Source: Paenibacillus spiritus (GTDB lineage Bacteria > Bacillota > Bacilli > Paenibacillales > Paenibacillaceae). From it: a stretch of 60,749 nt of DNA. The notes beneath the pieces were generated by a model. The model had not been told where the DNA came from and searched no databases. It worked only from the letters and a program-made list of their open reading frames with translations. Made by a program: the position numbers and the translations under genes. The DNA lies in assembly GCF_008710135.1 (NCBI RefSeq), contig NZ_VYKK01000027.1, positions 1 through 60,749 of the forward strand, written 5' to 3'. This document shows, one piece after another, positions 60,642-60,749 of the stretch; the stretch's first letter is position 1; every line of letters begins with the position of its first letter.

Positions 60642-60749
60642 GCCCTATTGTTTCTTCTATATTATTGGAAGTTCGTTTTGCTTGTTCCCCGCCTGCGTAT
60701 CCTTGAACTGTGACCCACAAGAAGGACACTTTGAAAAAAGTGACCCCTC
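60642..60749. other. Right edge of the window after glyA
   Basis: No gene. A short inverted repeat CACTTT-GAAA-AAAGTG (60727-60742) lies inside TGACC-type sequence at the very edge. It could be a weak hairpin or the start of a mobile-element end, but too little is visible. Confidence 0.35.

Noticed and set aside
60690..60749. Insertion-sequence end at the right edge
   Set aside because: Only a 6-bp inverted repeat and TGACC-like bases are visible; there is no transposase and no second end, so it is not called.

Overview
The window looks like a chromosomal segment of a Paenibacillus-type Firmicute. The evidence is high-GC core genes with strong GGAGG-type ribosome binding sites, a spoIIR sporulation gene, the prfA-prmC-spoIIR-ywlC-mntP-ywlE-ywlG-glyA order typical of Bacillales, the nreABC nitrate/oxygen sensor set, and AT-rich islands at the left end. 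No tRNA, rRNA, CRISPR array or complete insertion sequence was found.

Left end (1-5.4 kb): a decaying polymorphic-toxin locus. Two truncated Rhs/YD-repeat 3' ends (1-447 and about 2610-3865) share the same core-terminating motif but carry different tails. They are interleaved with AT-rich immunity-like genes, a dead HNH-nuclease tail (1321-1479), an ankyrin-repeat protein, a His-rich nuclease-like tail put out of frame by one missing base near 3711, a presumed cytosolic immunity gene, and two copies (one intact, one decayed) of a membrane-protein pair. Next come an alpha-carbonic anhydrase lipoprotein (minus strand) and a 0.7 kb gap holding a four-unit, symmetrically spaced 20-nt repeat element that recurs at 48.16-48.33 kb.

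7-17 kb: AraC regulator, GNAT acetyltransferase plus DUF2164 protein, glutaminyl-tRNA synthetase, and a complete peptide/nickel-type ABC importer (binding protein, two permeases, two ATPases) with an unidentified last gene. 17-27.8 kb: an anaerobic nitrite module with nreABC signalling, then nirB-nirD-nirC-cobA (siroheme nitrite reductase, nitrite channel, siroheme precursor methylase). It is followed by an MFS transporter, moaA, and a TorD-type molybdoenzyme chaperone behind a structured leader. 27.8-35.5 kb: FGGY sugar kinase, TetR-regulated RND efflux pump, cardiolipin synthase.

35.6-46.7 kb: a light/B12-controlled carotenoid island. A CarH-type MerR-B12 photoreceptor precedes a seven-gene, fully overlapping operon: three CrtI/CrtN-family flavoenzymes, a phytoene/dehydrosqualene synthase, a CruF-like protein, an acyltransferase and a glycosyltransferase. 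A type 2 IPP isomerase follows. Both carH and the operon are preceded by arrays of TTGTAYA repeats at exact 11-bp steps (three and five units), which I read as CarH operators. No prenyl diphosphate synthase is present, so a C30 glycosyl-ester carotenoid is the most economical product.

46.7-60.7 kb: housekeeping genes. These are ychF, a YfbR-like HD phosphohydrolase, prfA, prmC, a RodA/FtsW-type protein, an HmoA/IsdG-type monooxygenase, a gene broken by an in-frame TGA, a YdjM-type membrane protein, spoIIR, ywlC, mntP, ywlE, and a ZTP riboswitch controlling ywlG-glyA. A recurrent oddity in the GC-rich part is Ala/Gly/Pro/Arg-rich low-complexity inserts in otherwise conserved enzymes.
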